A stretch of DNA of 11,671 bases from an uncultured Oribacterium sp. (GTDB taxonomy: Bacteria > Bacillota > Clostridia > Lachnospirales > Lachnospiraceae), in NCBI GenBank assembly GCA_900772695.1, contig CAAGRO010000327.1, positions 1-11,671 of the forward strand, given 5' to 3'. Under the pieces are notes generated by a model that saw nothing but the letters and a program-made list of their open reading frames with translations, searched no databases and was not told the origin of the DNA. A program made the translations under genes and the position numbers. Below are positions 1 through 8,088 of this stretch, one piece after another (positions within the stretch are counted from its first letter, which is position 1; each line of letters begins with the position of its first letter).

Positions 1-1176
1 CCGCTGGATCAGCTCCCCGAGACTGCCGCCGAGCTTCTCCTCATTGACCTGCCAGTCGCCGAGCGAAGAATTATCATCCATACGATGCCCGAACCAGCCG
101 TCGTCCATCACGACGAGGTCAATGTCGAGGGCCGCCGCTTCATGCGCGAGCCCAACGATCGTATCCCCGGTAAAATCGAAGTATGCCGCCTCCCAGCTGT
201 TAATCAGCACCAGCCGCGGACGGTGCATATACGGACTCCGGCAGATATGCTTCCGGATACAGCGGTGGTACTGCTGCGACAGCGCCGCGAAGCCATGCGC
301 ACTGTACGAGAGAATCACCTCCGGCACCGTGAAGGTCTCCCCCGGCGCCAGCGGATAGGAAAAGAGCTCGTCATTAAGCCCCATCAGCAGTCTGGTCTGC
401 GCATACGGATCCCGCTCCGTCTCGCAGCAGAAGTTCCCGCTGTACACAAACAGCATCCCGTAGCACGCCCCCGCGAGGATCACCCCCGGATTATACTGGT
501 GGCTCGAGCTCCCGCGCCGGCTTCCGAAGCGGATACTGCCATGCCCGAGCCGCGTGCGTTCGAGATTCCGCTCCATCGCATGCTTCCCGTAGAAGCGCAG
601 CACATCGTAGTCGCCGCTCACGAGGTCGAGGCAGGCAGCTGCGGCTTTCTCGATCGTTACACATGTAGTGCCAATGTTTCGGACCACGACACTTCGTGTG
701 ATAACATCGTTCTCGTCCAGGACGGCGTACAGAAGTCGTACCTCGATCCCTGCGACCGCATCCGCCAGCACGATTTCCAGTGTCTCCGCCTCCTCTTCGT
801 CTGCCCATACCGCCGGAAGCCCCGGCAGCGCATACTTTCCCTTTCGGATCGCATGCCCCTGGTACAGAAGCACGGTTCCTTCCGTGCCATGCGCATTCTT
901 CATATTAAATGCGATATTCCGGAAGTCACCGGTCCCGAGCGTCGGGTACTCCTGCGGAAGCGCGTCGAGCGAATACGTGCGGTCCATACCGGCAGCGTAC
1001 GGATTTCCCGAAAAGCCACGGTCCTGGTACGTCAGGAGGTAGTCCATCGCCCCATGCACACGCGCACCGTAGTAGAGATGCAGCAGATTGCCGAAACGAT
1101 CGACCATCATCTGGTAGCTCGTATGTGCCGTATGGAGCGTAAAAAGCTTCTTCGTCTCATCGTAAAGGATCCCCAT
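1..1176 (-). CDS. Alpha-galactosidase, glycoside hydrolase family 36 (N-terminal 392 residues, cut by window edge)
   Basis: Hydrolyses terminal alpha-1,6-linked galactose from melibiose or raffinose-type sugars, probably in the cytoplasm since no signal peptide is present. The open frame starts at ATG 1174-1176, behind a good AAGGAG site (about 1182-1187), and stays open to base 1. GH36 enzymes of this type are about 700-750 residues, so roughly the first half is here: the N-terminal beta-sandwich domain and the start of the TIM barrel. Two family blocks are clear. Residues 319-335 read RPRLVLINSWEAAYFDF. Residues 357-375 contain MDDGWFG, then R365, D367-D368 and LGDW; the Asp pair D358-D359 belongs to the galactose-binding site. 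The catalytic nucleophile (KWDxN motif) and the acid/base Asp lie in the missing half. It is the last visible gene of the sugar operon, 100 bp after lacZ. Family assignment is firm; the preferred substrate is inferred. Confidence 0.95.
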   Translation of the reverse strand, partial: MGILYDETKKLFTLHTAHTSYQMMVDRFGNLLHLYYGARVHGAMDYLLTYQDRGFSGNPYAAGMDRTYSLDALPQEYPTLGTGDFRNIAFNMKNAHGTEGTVLLYQGHAIRKGKYALPGLPAVWADEEEAETLEIVLADAVAGIEVRLLYAVLDENDVITRSVVVRNIGTTCVTIEKAAAACLDLVSGDYDVLRFYGKHAMERNLERTRLGHGSIRFGSRRGSSSHQYNPGVILAGACYGMLFVYSGNFCCETERDPYAQTRLLMGLNDELFSYPLAPGETFTVPEVILSYSAHGFAALSQQYHRCIRKHICRSPYMHRPRLVLINSWEAAYFDFTGDTIVGLAHEAAALDIDLVVMDDGWFGHRMDDNSSLGDWQVNEEKLGGSLGELIQR

Positions 1177-1207
1177 CGAAATCTCCTTTTTTATAAAAGC
1201 CACAACA

Positions 1208-1247
1208 GCGGATGCCTGCAGCAGCAACTGTAAGCATCCGCCTTTTT
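1208..1247 (+). terminator. Hairpin between lacZ and the alpha-galactosidase gene; U tract on the plus-strand side
   Basis: GCGGATGC at 1208-1215 pairs with GCATCCGC at 1234-1241 (8 bp, GC-rich, 18-nt loop). It is followed on the plus strand by C and five T (1242-1247), the form of an intrinsic terminator read left to right. No plus-strand gene leads into it. Read in the operon direction the hairpin has an A tract before it and only a delayed U-rich stretch (TGTTGTGGCTTTT) after it, so it would be a weak terminator or an mRNA-stabilising or processing hairpin between the two glycosidase genes. The structure is seen in the sequence; the function is inferred. Confidence 0.45.
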
Positions 1248-1276
1248 ATCATCGTATTACAATGCTTCCGCCCGGA

Positions 1277-4200
1277 TCAAATACCGCGGAACGAGAAGCT
1301 GATCTCCATCGGCTTCGTGTTATCGAGGTGATACTCCGGATGCACCTGTGCGCCCCAGGAGTCGTCGCCGCCGACACCCATCTGCAGACCGACCCGCACA
1401 TAGGTATGGACGGATGCCGGAAGCTCATTCGGATGCTTCGCGCACTCGAGCTGCTCCGGGGAGTACGGAAGCGCCGAGAACTGAAGCCCGTTTGTCTCGA
1501 AGCGGAGACCGGCCCCCTGCGCATCCGTCAGCTCTGCCCAGCGGACATCCACGTGATTTCCGCACTCCTGCGGGCGGAGGTAGCCGGCGACGCTGTCCTC
1601 TGTGGTCGATGCATACACTCCGATCTTCGCATGGCAGCGATCCATGTAGGTCTCATCCGGACCCGGTCCGTACCAGCGAAGCTGATCCTGCCGGCCATCG
1701 AGCGTAAAGAGCATACTGAACTCCGGAAGCTCCCCAACCTCGGCGGAGGCCTCCATCTGCTGCTTCACGCGGACCTCGCCATCCGCGGTCACGGTATAGG
1801 ACACGAAACAGTCCTTCGCCGGGATCGTCGCGAGATGGTAGGTGTACGTGATCGTGATCGCGTTTTCATCCTCGCTGACCTCGTACTCGGTCACTCGCCG
1901 ACCGGATGCATACTTCGTCGTCGCATAGAGACCGGCGCTCCGCCATGGAGCAGCACTCTGCGGGAAGGTACAGCCGAGGTCGTTATCCGTCATCGCACGC
2001 CAGAAGTTCGGCCGCGGGCTGGCCTTGAGAAGCTCCTTTCCTGCATAGCGGTACGAGACGAGGCCACCGTGCAGTGTGGAAAACAGGACGTCAAAGTTCT
2101 CTCCGTGGACACCGAGGTTCCAGGCACCACGGATAATCTGCATGCGACGAATAGCTTCCGCACAGCATGGACGCTCCGATGCGTCCTTGTCTTCCCGACG
2201 GATCACCGTCTGCCCCCAGGCGAGCTCCGTGCCCGCTTCTGCCCATGTGCTGTTCTCCTTCGTCCGGAAGGAAACCGTGACGACATATTCACCAGCGGCC
2301 GCCGGGAGCTGCACCGGCAGTTCGATGCGTTTCCGCTGCTGCGCTGCGACCGACAGATCGAGCTTCCGACGCCCGATCTCGACGCCTTCCTTCTCCAGCG
2401 TGAGGAAGCAGTCAAATGCTGCCGTATCCGTAAACAGATACTTGTTCCAGATGTCGAGCGCTACTTGCTTCGTTTCCTTCGTGAGCGCATGTACCGTGGC
2501 ATCGTCGGCCTCCGGCATCTCCTGCGCTTCCAGTGTCACCACGATGCTCTGGTAGCCGTTCCGCACCTCCTGCATCTTCGGGGACGGCTGGCGTGTATCG
2601 CCATAGACGATACCGTTGCCGGAGAAGTTGCCATCACACGGACGATCATCGAAATCACCGCCGTAGCCGAGGAAGCGGCGTCCATAGCGATCCTCGGTCT
2701 CGATCGCCTGATCGATGTAATCCCAGATGAATCCGCCCTGGTAGAGCGGTTCCTCCTCGGTGAGCTTCACATACTTAAGAAACGCACCGTTGGAATTGCC
2801 CATCGCATGGGCATACTCACAGCAGATATATGGCTTCTCACGATGCTCTGCGAGGAAGGCGCGGATGTCGTCTGCCGGTGTATACATGGTCGATACAACA
2901 TCGGTCGTATCCGGGTAGCGCTCATCATGCGCCACGCCCTCGTAATGCACGAGACGCGTCGGATCCGCCTTCCGGAAGAAACGGGACATCTCGTAGAGAT
3001 CCTTTCCGCCGAGCGACTCGTTGCCGCAGGACCAGAGCAGGATGCTTGCATGGTTCTTATCCCGCGCCAGCATATTGTTTGCGCGATCGAGGATCATGCG
3101 CTGATACTCCGGACGATCGCCCGGCGCCGTTTCCTCGAGGGTAATGTTTCCACGCAGGACCATATCCCAGAGCCCATGGCTCTCGAGATTCGTTTCGTCG
3201 ATGACATAGAGACCATAGAGATCACAGTAGCGATACAGGGCCGTCTTATTCGGATAATGACTCGTGCGTACCGCGTTGATGTTGTTCCGCTTCATCATGA
3301 GGAGGTCGAAGCGGATGGTCTCATCATCGATCGCACGACCGCGGTCTGCGCTGAATTCGTGCCGGTTCACACCGTTAAAGACGATGCGCTGACCGTTGAG
3401 ATGCATGATGTGATCGATTATCTCGAAACGACGAAAGCCGATGTGCTCGAGCACAGTTTCCTGCTGCACGCCGTCTGTATCGAAGACACGGAGACGCACG
3501 GTGTAGAGGTATGGTTCTTCGGCACTCCAGAGCTTCACCTCACCGGCCTCGAGCCGGATGCTCGTCCGGAAGCCCTGCAGCTCTTCTACTTTTTCCAGCG
3601 CGAAGCGCTCGCCGACACCATCACAGGACGCCGGATCCGCTCCGTTCTCTTCGGTCTTTTCGATCTCCTGTGTAGCTGCTGCGATCACCCTGCCATCGAC
3701 ATCCTCGAGGGTACACTCGACACGGCCTGCTGCGGTCGCCGAGATCCGGACCTCGAGCTCTGCGTGGTGGTCGTCGACATTGACCTCGGGTACCAGATGG
3801 AGGTCGTAGATGTGTGTGTCCGGAAGCGAGATCAGCTTCACATCCCGGAAGATGCCGGAGAAGCGGAAGAAGTCCTGGTCCTCGCACCAGCTGGCCGCCG
3901 TATAGCGGAAGACACGCACCGCGAGCCGGTTCTCACCTTCCTCGACATACGGCGTGAGGTCAAATTCGGACGGCGTGAAGCTGTCCTCGCTGTAGCCGAT
4001 ATAGTGACCGTTTACCCAGAGGGCGAAGCCGCTCTCGACACCATCGAAGCAGATATGAAGCGCATGCTTTTTCATCTCCGGTGTGACGGTGAAATACCGC
4101 ACGTAGCTCGAGGTCGGATTAAAGCGCGTCGGGATCTCCCCCGGTACGATGTCGTCGATCCCGTCCCATGGATACTGGGTGTTCGCATACTGCGGGTGTC

Positions 4201-4468
4201 CGTAGCCCTGCATCTCGACATGGCCGGGTACACGGATCTCATCCCAGCCTGTGCAGTCATAGTCCGCGGCCTCGAAGCCCTGGACCGCGGTCTGCGGATT
4301 CTGCGCATAGGAGAACTTCCATACGCCGTTCAGGGAATATGTACAGTCAGAGGGTGCCCAGACTTTCGCCGGTGCTTCGCTGTAAAACGCATGATCTGAA
4401 TGTGCAGGGAGCACGTTCTGTCGGAAGATTTCCGGATCTTTCACGATGTTGAAATCAAACTCAGTCAT
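1277..4468 (-). CDS. lacZ: Beta-galactosidase, glycoside hydrolase family 2 (LacZ type)
   Basis: Cytoplasmic enzyme of 1063 residues that hydrolyses beta-galactosides such as lactose; the length matches the large E. coli LacZ class (about 1020). Domain order fits GH2: sugar-binding jelly roll (about 40-220), immunoglobulin-like domain (220-345), TIM barrel (about 345-640), second Ig-like domain, and C-terminal beta-galactosidase small chain (about 780-1063). Visible motifs are NGVNRHE at 365-371, the acid/base Glu484 in GNES, the nucleophile Glu551 in CEYAHAMGNS, and DDSWGAQVHPEY near the C-terminus, whose Trp1038 corresponds to the aglycone-stacking Trp of LacZ. The frame is open upstream to 4582, but ATG 4466-4468 is preferred: AGGTG (4475-4479) lies 6 nt before it, and the added 38 residues are unlike GH2 sequence. 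Lies 129 bp after the second permease and 100 bp before the alpha-galactosidase. GH2 identity is very secure; relaxed specificity (galacto-oligosaccharides) cannot be excluded. Confidence 0.97.
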   Translation of the reverse strand: MTEFDFNIVKDPEIFRQNVLPAHSDHAFYSEAPAKVWAPSDCTYSLNGVWKFSYAQNPQTAVQGFEAADYDCTGWDEIRVPGHVEMQGYGHPQYANTQYPWDGIDDIVPGEIPTRFNPTSSYVRYFTVTPEMKKHALHICFDGVESGFALWVNGHYIGYSEDSFTPSEFDLTPYVEEGENRLAVRVFRYTAASWCEDQDFFRFSGIFRDVKLISLPDTHIYDLHLVPEVNVDDHHAELEVRISATAAGRVECTLEDVDGRVIAAATQEIEKTEENGADPASCDGVGERFALEKVEELQGFRTSIRLEAGEVKLWSAEEPYLYTVRLRVFDTDGVQQETVLEHIGFRRFEIIDHIMHLNGQRIVFNGVNRHEFSADRGRAIDDETIRFDLLMMKRNNINAVRTSHYPNKTALYRYCDLYGLYVIDETNLESHGLWDMVLRGNITLEETAPGDRPEYQRMILDRANNMLARDKNHASILLWSCGNESLGGKDLYEMSRFFRKADPTRLVHYEGVAHDERYPDTTDVVSTMYTPADDIRAFLAEHREKPYICCEYAHAMGNSNGAFLKYVKLTEEEPLYQGGFIWDYIDQAIETEDRYGRRFLGYGGDFDDRPCDGNFSGNGIVYGDTRQPSPKMQEVRNGYQSIVVTLEAQEMPEADDATVHALTKETKQVALDIWNKYLFTDTAAFDCFLTLEKEGVEIGRRKLDLSVAAQQRKRIELPVQLPAAAGEYVVTVSFRTKENSTWAEAGTELAWGQTVIRREDKDASERPCCAEAIRRMQIIRGAWNLGVHGENFDVLFSTLHGGLVSYRYAGKELLKASPRPNFWRAMTDNDLGCTFPQSAAPWRSAGLYATTKYASGRRVTEYEVSEDENAITITYTYHLATIPAKDCFVSYTVTADGEVRVKQQMEASAEVGELPEFSMLFTLDGRQDQLRWYGPGPDETYMDRCHAKIGVYASTTEDSVAGYLRPQECGNHVDVRWAELTDAQGAGLRFETNGLQFSALPYSPEQLECAKHPNELPASVHTYVRVGLQMGVGGDDSWGAQVHPEYHLDNTKPMEISFSFRGI

Positions 4469-4548
4469 TTCCTTCACCTGTGTTTTCTGTAGATTTTTGT
4501 ATATTTCTGCCATGCTGGAGCTGCACGGCGGTTTCTGTCGTCGATGCG

Positions 4549-4576
4549 CCGGCACCGATCTGCGACCGGCTGCCGG
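4549..4576 (-). other. GC-rich hairpin in the permease-lacZ gap
   Basis: In the 129-bp gap between the second permease and lacZ, CCGGCA plus CCG (4549-4557) can pair with CGG plus TGCCGG (4567-4569, 4571-4576), leaving one bulged base and a 9-nt loop. No U tract follows in the operon direction, so it does not look like a terminator. An intergenic hairpin that protects or marks the end of the upstream message is possible. No promoter was recognised in this gap. Confidence 0.35.
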
Positions 4577-4597
4577 ATGCATCTTCTTATGATTTCC

Positions 4598-5461
4598 TTA
4601 CTTCACGGCACCGGTGATACCTTCTGCGAACTGCTTCTGCAGGATGAAGAAGATGATCATCGTCGGGATCGAGCAGAAAAGGACACCGAGCATCAGGACG
4701 CCGTAGTCGGTCGAGTAGCCGTTCGCGAGGTTCGCGATCAGCATCGGCATCGTCTGCGCTTCGTTCTTCGTCATGACGACCTTCGGCCACAGGTACGCAT
4801 TCCACGCGTTCATAAACGTGATAACGGCGGCTGCAGCATAGGTCGACTTCATGACCGGCATATACATGCGGAAGAAAATCTGTACCTCGCTCAGTCCGTC
4901 GATACGGGCAGCCTCCATGATATCGACCGGGAAGTTCCGCGAGTTCTGGCGGAACATCATGATCATAAACGGGGTCGAAATGGTCGGCAGGATGAAGCCC
5001 CAGACAGAGTTCAGCAGCTTCGCCTTCGATACGAGCCGGAACAGCGGGATGATCGTCGCCACCTGCGGGATCATCATGCCGAGCAGCAGAATCGCAAACA
5101 GTCGATCCTTCGCCTGATCATGATAGAGCTCGAAGCCGTAGCCTGCGAGTGAGCAGATGAAGAGACACAGTACGGTCTGCACCGTCGCATAGAGGAAGGA
5201 ATTTCCCATCGCTGTAAAGAGCGCCTGCGATTTCAGAAGGTTGTGAAAGTTCTCCATGAGATAGGAGCCGAACCAGATTTTACCCTGTGCGACCTCAAGT
5301 GAGGTGTTCGTTGCAGCCGTTATCATCCAGTACAGCGGGAACACGGAAAAGATGGAAACGATCGTAAGGAAAATATAGGTCGGAATCAGTCGCCGCTGGA
5401 TCGCGGATTTGTTTTCCTTCTTCTCTGCAGTTGTATCGTGAAGTGTCATCGTTTTAGTCAC
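4598..5461 (-). CDS. Sugar ABC transporter permease, MalG/LacG-like (CUT1 family)
   Basis: Integral membrane half of a carbohydrate importer, about 287 residues with six predicted membrane segments (roughly 27-49, 89-112, 121-144, 152-172, 205-223, 253-274). The loop that contacts the ATPase is clear: EAARIDG at about 183-189, ending in MYMP near 202. The C-terminus FAEGITGAVK is typical of MalG-type subunits. Start choice: a GTG at 5468-5470 is possible, but it forms part of an AGGTG sequence (5468-5472) that sits 6 nt before GTG 5459-5461. That second GTG is preferred and gives an 8-nt overlap (GTGACTAA) with the upstream permease, suggesting translational coupling. An ATG at 5447-5449 lacks its own ribosome binding site. 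Works with the upstream permease and the lipoprotein; no ATPase gene is in the window. Confidence 0.95.
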   Translation of the reverse strand: MTKTMTLHDTTAEKKENKSAIQRRLIPTYIFLTIVSIFSVFPLYWMITAATNTSLEVAQGKIWFGSYLMENFHNLLKSQALFTAMGNSFLYATVQTVLCLFICSLAGYGFELYHDQAKDRLFAILLLGMMIPQVATIIPLFRLVSKAKLLNSVWGFILPTISTPFMIMMFRQNSRNFPVDIMEAARIDGLSEVQIFFRMYMPVMKSTYAAAAVITFMNAWNAYLWPKVVMTKNEAQTMPMLIANLANGYSTDYGVLMLGVLFCSIPTMIIFFILQKQFAEGITGAVK

Positions 5462-6353
5462 GTGAGTCACCTACTTTCAGATTGATCGCTGCGAGCACGG
5501 CAACGAGGATAAATACGAAGAACGACATCGCACAGGCATATCCGAAGTTCGCCACGCCCTGTCCGAAGGAGTTGTTGTAGATATAGTGGGACATGGTGAT
5601 GGTCGTATTCGCCGGACCGCCCTTCGTGAGGTTCACCGACTCGTCGAAGAGCTGCAGTGTACCATTGATGGACATGATAAAGGTCATGACGATGACCGGC
5701 TTCAGCAGCGGTACGGTGATGTACCAGAAGGACTTCCAGCCGTCCGCACCATCGATATGCGCAGCCTCGTAAACGGAGTACTCGATGTTCTGGAGACCCG
5801 CCAGGTAGAACACCATATTGTAGCCGGTCCAGCGCCAGATCAGCGCGAGGGTGATGACGAAACGTGCGGTCCACGGTGTACCGAGCCAGTTTATGTTCTC
5901 ATGGATGAGGCCGAGGTTCATCAGAACGGAATTCACGAGACCGGTCGTCGCGAAGAGCGACTTGAAGATGAGGGCGTAGGATACCAGCGAGGTCGCACAT
6001 GGCAGGAACACGCAAGTACGGAACAGGCCCTTCATCCTTAAGTTCTTATTATTCAGAAGCTGTGCGAGCAGGATCGCCAGCACCAGCATGATCGGCACCT
6101 GGATGATGAGATACAGGAAGGTGTTCCCGACCGAACGCATGAAGAGCTGGTCCTTAAACATTCGTGTATAGTTAAAGGTAATGGGCGACGCCCATTTCAT
6201 ATTGGCGGAGGAGCCCGTCTGGAGCGACATGATAAACGCCCGTACCATCGGATAGAAGCTCATCACGAAAATAAGGATCGTCGCCGGCAGCAGGAATCCC
6301 CAGCCGGCTGCCTTCTGCTTCCCGAGAAGACTCATGGATTTTTTCTCTTTCAA
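5454..6353 (-). CDS. Sugar ABC transporter permease, MalF/LacF-like (CUT1 family)
   Basis: Partner permease of 299 residues. A short basic N-terminus (KEKK) precedes the first membrane segment at about 17-40, and further segments lie near 76-100, 112-132, 165-187, 216-236 and 272-292. The ATPase-contact loop is at 196-215, starting EAAHIDG and ending in ITVP. The start codon appears to be TTG (6351-6353), supported by AGGGGG (6362-6367) at 8-nt spacing. An internal ATG at residue 7 has only a weak AAAGAG before it. The stop overlaps the start of the second permease. It lies 121 bp after the binding-protein gene, with a terminator-like hairpin in the gap, so its expression is probably lower than that of the binding protein. 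Family is certain; substrate (a galactoside) is inferred from the downstream glycosidases. Confidence 0.95.
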   Translation of the reverse strand: MKEKKSMSLLGKQKAAGWGFLLPATILIFVMSFYPMVRAFIMSLQTGSSANMKWASPITFNYTRMFKDQLFMRSVGNTFLYLIIQVPIMLVLAILLAQLLNNKNLRMKGLFRTCVFLPCATSLVSYALIFKSLFATTGLVNSVLMNLGLIHENINWLGTPWTARFVITLALIWRWTGYNMVFYLAGLQNIEYSVYEAAHIDGADGWKSFWYITVPLLKPVIVMTFIMSINGTLQLFDESVNLTKGGPANTTITMSHYIYNNSFGQGVANFGYACAMSFFVFILVAVLAAINLKVGDSRD

Positions 6354-6361
6354 AATGATTA

Positions 6362-6367
6362 CCCCCT
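6362..6367 (-). promoter_or_regulatory. Ribosome binding site supporting a TTG start for the MalF-like permease
   Basis: AGGGGG on the minus strand lies 8 nt before TTG 6351-6353. It decides the start in favour of TTG over the ATG six codons downstream. The weak TTG codon may further lower permease synthesis. Confidence 0.55.
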
Positions 6368-6373
6368 GATTCT

Positions 6374-6411
6374 AAAACAGAGGCTGTCATGTATGTTGGT
6401 GACAGCCTCTG
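6374..6411 (-). terminator. Attenuating intrinsic terminator between binding protein and permeases
   Basis: A perfect 12-bp stem is formed by 6378-6389 (CAGAGGCTGTCA) and 6400-6411 (TGACAGCCTCTG) with a 10-nt loop. On the minus strand it is followed by four T and then AGAA, a short U tract. It lies 63 bp past the binding-protein stop and just ahead of the permease ribosome binding site. Partial terminators in this position are known in sugar ABC operons, where they keep the binding protein in excess over the membrane complex. The imperfect U tract suggests read-through. Confidence 0.75.
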
Positions 6412-6474
6412 CAAGATCAATCTTCTGTTATGCCATCACGGATCGGATGGCGCAAATCGGATTGCGTTCAATGA

Positions 6475-7848
6475 TTACTTTGAAGCCGATGCATCTTCCA
6501 TCTGGAACTCGATCTGAGACTGTGCATCCTGAAGCGCAGAATCGACATCCGCACCACCGATGATGTTCTGGATCGCTGCTGCAACCTGTGTACGTGCCGG
6601 ATAGTGGAAGTCAGACTGCTCTACGACCTTGACATGGGTACCCATCTCGACGATCTGAGAATAGATCGGGGTGTTGTTGAAGAACTCGACGCCCTGGCTG
6701 TAAACCTCGGACGCACCCTCCGGTGCATAGGTTGTGATGACACCACCGTTTGTCAGTGCACCATCGTAGGTTTCCTTTGCGCCCTCTCCGCCGCCGAAGG
6801 TGTACGCGAGGAAGGACATCGCGAGATCACGGTTCTTGCAGTTTGAGGTGATATACAGGGAAGAACCTCCGTTTGATGCGTAGCCATCGCCACCAGCGAG
6901 TGTCGGCATCGTGGTGATCTCCCACTTACCGCTGTTATCAGCGACCTGCTCGATGGTCGGGATGATCCAGTTTCCGTTGATGACACCAGCGACCATATCG
7001 CCCTGGATCGCCTGGTTTGTATAATCAGACCAGTCATTTGCGAGATAGAGCACATTGTCCTTCTGAAGCTGCACGATCACCTCGATGATCTTCTTGAAGG
7101 TCTCGTTACCGGTGAGGTTTACCTTGCCATCCTGGAACTGGGACTGGCCTTCGGCCTGCATCATCATATATGGAAGATCGTTTCCGTCGCCATCCATGCA
7201 GAGAAGATACTTACCGCTCGTCTCATAGACCTTCTTACCGATCTCGTCGAACTTCTCCCAGCTGCAGCCTGTGAGATCATCGATCGTGTAGCCGGCCTGC
7301 TCGAGGAGGTCGGTACGGTATGCTGCGATGACGGTACCATTATCGACCGGAAGACCATAATGCTTGCCATCGATCGTGGAGTACGAAAGCTTCTCCTGGG
7401 AGAAGTCATCCCAGTTCACATCGATGCCCTCGACATCCTGCCAGGCCTCCGGATAATCCGTGACGAACTTGTTGAAGTAGTGATCCTGGAAGAGAACGAT
7501 GTCGGCGAGGGTCGTATAGTCGCCGGCAGAGGCTGCCAGTGTGACGGCATTCTCGATATCCGAGTACTGGGACTGCTCGATGATGTTCAGCTTGAACTCC
7601 GGATCCTTCTTCTGATATGCCTTTTCTGCCGCCTCGAGTGCCGGAATGTTGAAGTTCTTATCCCAGGCATAGACCGAAAGCGTATGCTCATCCTCTGCTG
7701 CGACATCTGCGGTCGCTGCACTGCTCTCAGCGCCTGCTGCCTTCGTCGCCGCTGGTGCAGCATCTCCGCCGGAGCTGCCGCCGCAGCCGGTCAGTGCGCC
7801 TGCAAGCATTGTGCCCACCATCATCGCCGATACAAGTCTTTTTTTCAT
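6475..7848 (-). CDS. Sugar ABC transporter solute-binding lipoprotein (family 1)
   Basis: Extracellular lipoprotein of 457 residues that captures an oligosaccharide and hands it to the two permeases downstream. The signal peptide is clear: MKKR, a hydrophobic core, then the lipobox LTGC with the lipidated Cys22. A flexible Gly/Ala/Ser-rich linker (about 23-52) follows and then the mature domain, beginning HTLSVYAWDKN. Features of family 1 binding proteins include the GNWIIP segment and the late SNGGSSLYIT block. Start choice: ATG 7846-7848 has GGAGG (about 7856-7860) before it. The frame is open to 7884, but the extra 12 residues lack a ribosome binding site and would spoil the signal peptide. 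First gene of the sugar operon, with a promoter candidate 100-150 bp upstream. The ligand, most likely a galactoside, is inferred from the neighbouring glycosidases. Confidence 0.95.
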   Translation of the reverse strand: MKKRLVSAMMVGTMLAGALTGCGGSSGGDAAPAATKAAGAESSAATADVAAEDEHTLSVYAWDKNFNIPALEAAEKAYQKKDPEFKLNIIEQSQYSDIENAVTLAASAGDYTTLADIVLFQDHYFNKFVTDYPEAWQDVEGIDVNWDDFSQEKLSYSTIDGKHYGLPVDNGTVIAAYRTDLLEQAGYTIDDLTGCSWEKFDEIGKKVYETSGKYLLCMDGDGNDLPYMMMQAEGQSQFQDGKVNLTGNETFKKIIEVIVQLQKDNVLYLANDWSDYTNQAIQGDMVAGVINGNWIIPTIEQVADNSGKWEITTMPTLAGGDGYASNGGSSLYITSNCKNRDLAMSFLAYTFGGGEGAKETYDGALTNGGVITTYAPEGASEVYSQGVEFFNNTPIYSQIVEMGTHVKVVEQSDFHYPARTQVAAAIQNIIGGADVDSALQDAQSQIEFQMEDASASK

Positions 7849-7961
7849 ATTTTTTCCTCCATTCCGAAAAGTTCTTGCGATCATCTATTCGCATCTTGCA
7901 TAGTTTTTATCGTTCGAACCTTTGCTATTGAGTAAATATTACCAACTTCCGCTTGGCCATA

Positions 7962-7990
7962 GTTATCAAAAACAATCTCAAAAATTGCAA
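7962..7990 (-). promoter_or_regulatory. Candidate sigma-A promoter of the sugar operon
   Basis: On the minus strand, TTGCAA (7985-7990, four of six matches to TTGACA) and GATAAC (7962-7967, four of six to TATAAT) are separated by exactly 17 bp in an AT-rich context. Transcription would start near 7955 and give a leader of about 105 nt before the binding-protein gene. A modest match like this is usual for promoters that need an activator such as AraC. Other weak pairings nearby cannot be excluded. Confidence 0.4.
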
Positions 7991-7993
7991 TTT
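7982..7993. promoter_or_regulatory. 12-bp palindrome AAATTGCAATTT over the candidate -35, with a related copy at 8106-8118
   Basis: AAATTGCAATTT is a perfect palindrome overlapping the candidate -35 box. A near-palindrome sharing TTGCAATT lies at 8106-8118, 125 bp further upstream, on the far side of the terminator. Paired sites like these could bind the AraC-family regulator, but AT-rich DNA gives such matches readily, so this is a suggestion only. Confidence 0.25.
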
Positions 7994-8040
7994 CGATCAT
8001 TTAAGTACGAAGCTTGCGACGTAAATATGATTGAAAATGC

Positions 8041-8088
8041 AAAAAATCTGCCCTGTGAAGATATTCCTGATCTCCACAGGACAGATTT
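8041..8088 (-). terminator. Intrinsic terminator of the AraC-family regulator gene
   Basis: A 19-bp stem, including two G-U pairs as RNA, is formed by 8044-8062 and 8070-8088 with a 7-nt loop. On the minus strand the downstream arm ends in a run of six T (8041-8046), so a U tract closes the hairpin. It lies about 143 bp past the regulator stop and separates the regulator transcript from the sugar operon. On the opposite strand the hairpin ends in only three T. Confidence 0.9.

Noticed and set aside
85..1233. A plus-strand open frame of 382 codons over the alpha-galactosidase gene
   Set aside because: Antisense shadow rich in Arg and His with no recognisable domain; the minus-strand frame has GH36 motifs and a good ribosome binding site.
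1262..4399. A plus-strand open frame of 1045 codons across nearly all of lacZ
   Set aside because: It is antisense to a clear GH2 enzyme with both catalytic residues and has no ribosome binding site or protein-like domain pattern. Long shadows are expected opposite GC-rich genes.
6354..6478. 9-bp direct repeat AATGATTAC (6354-6362, 6470-6478) flanking the attenuator hairpin, resembling a target-site duplication
   Set aside because: Several 9-bp matches at this spacing are expected by chance in a window of this size, and the segment has no inverted ends or transposase.
7849..8040. Search for a catabolite-response (cre) element upstream of the sugar operon
   Set aside because: The nearest candidate (around 8032-8046, plus strand) misses the central CG and several consensus positions.
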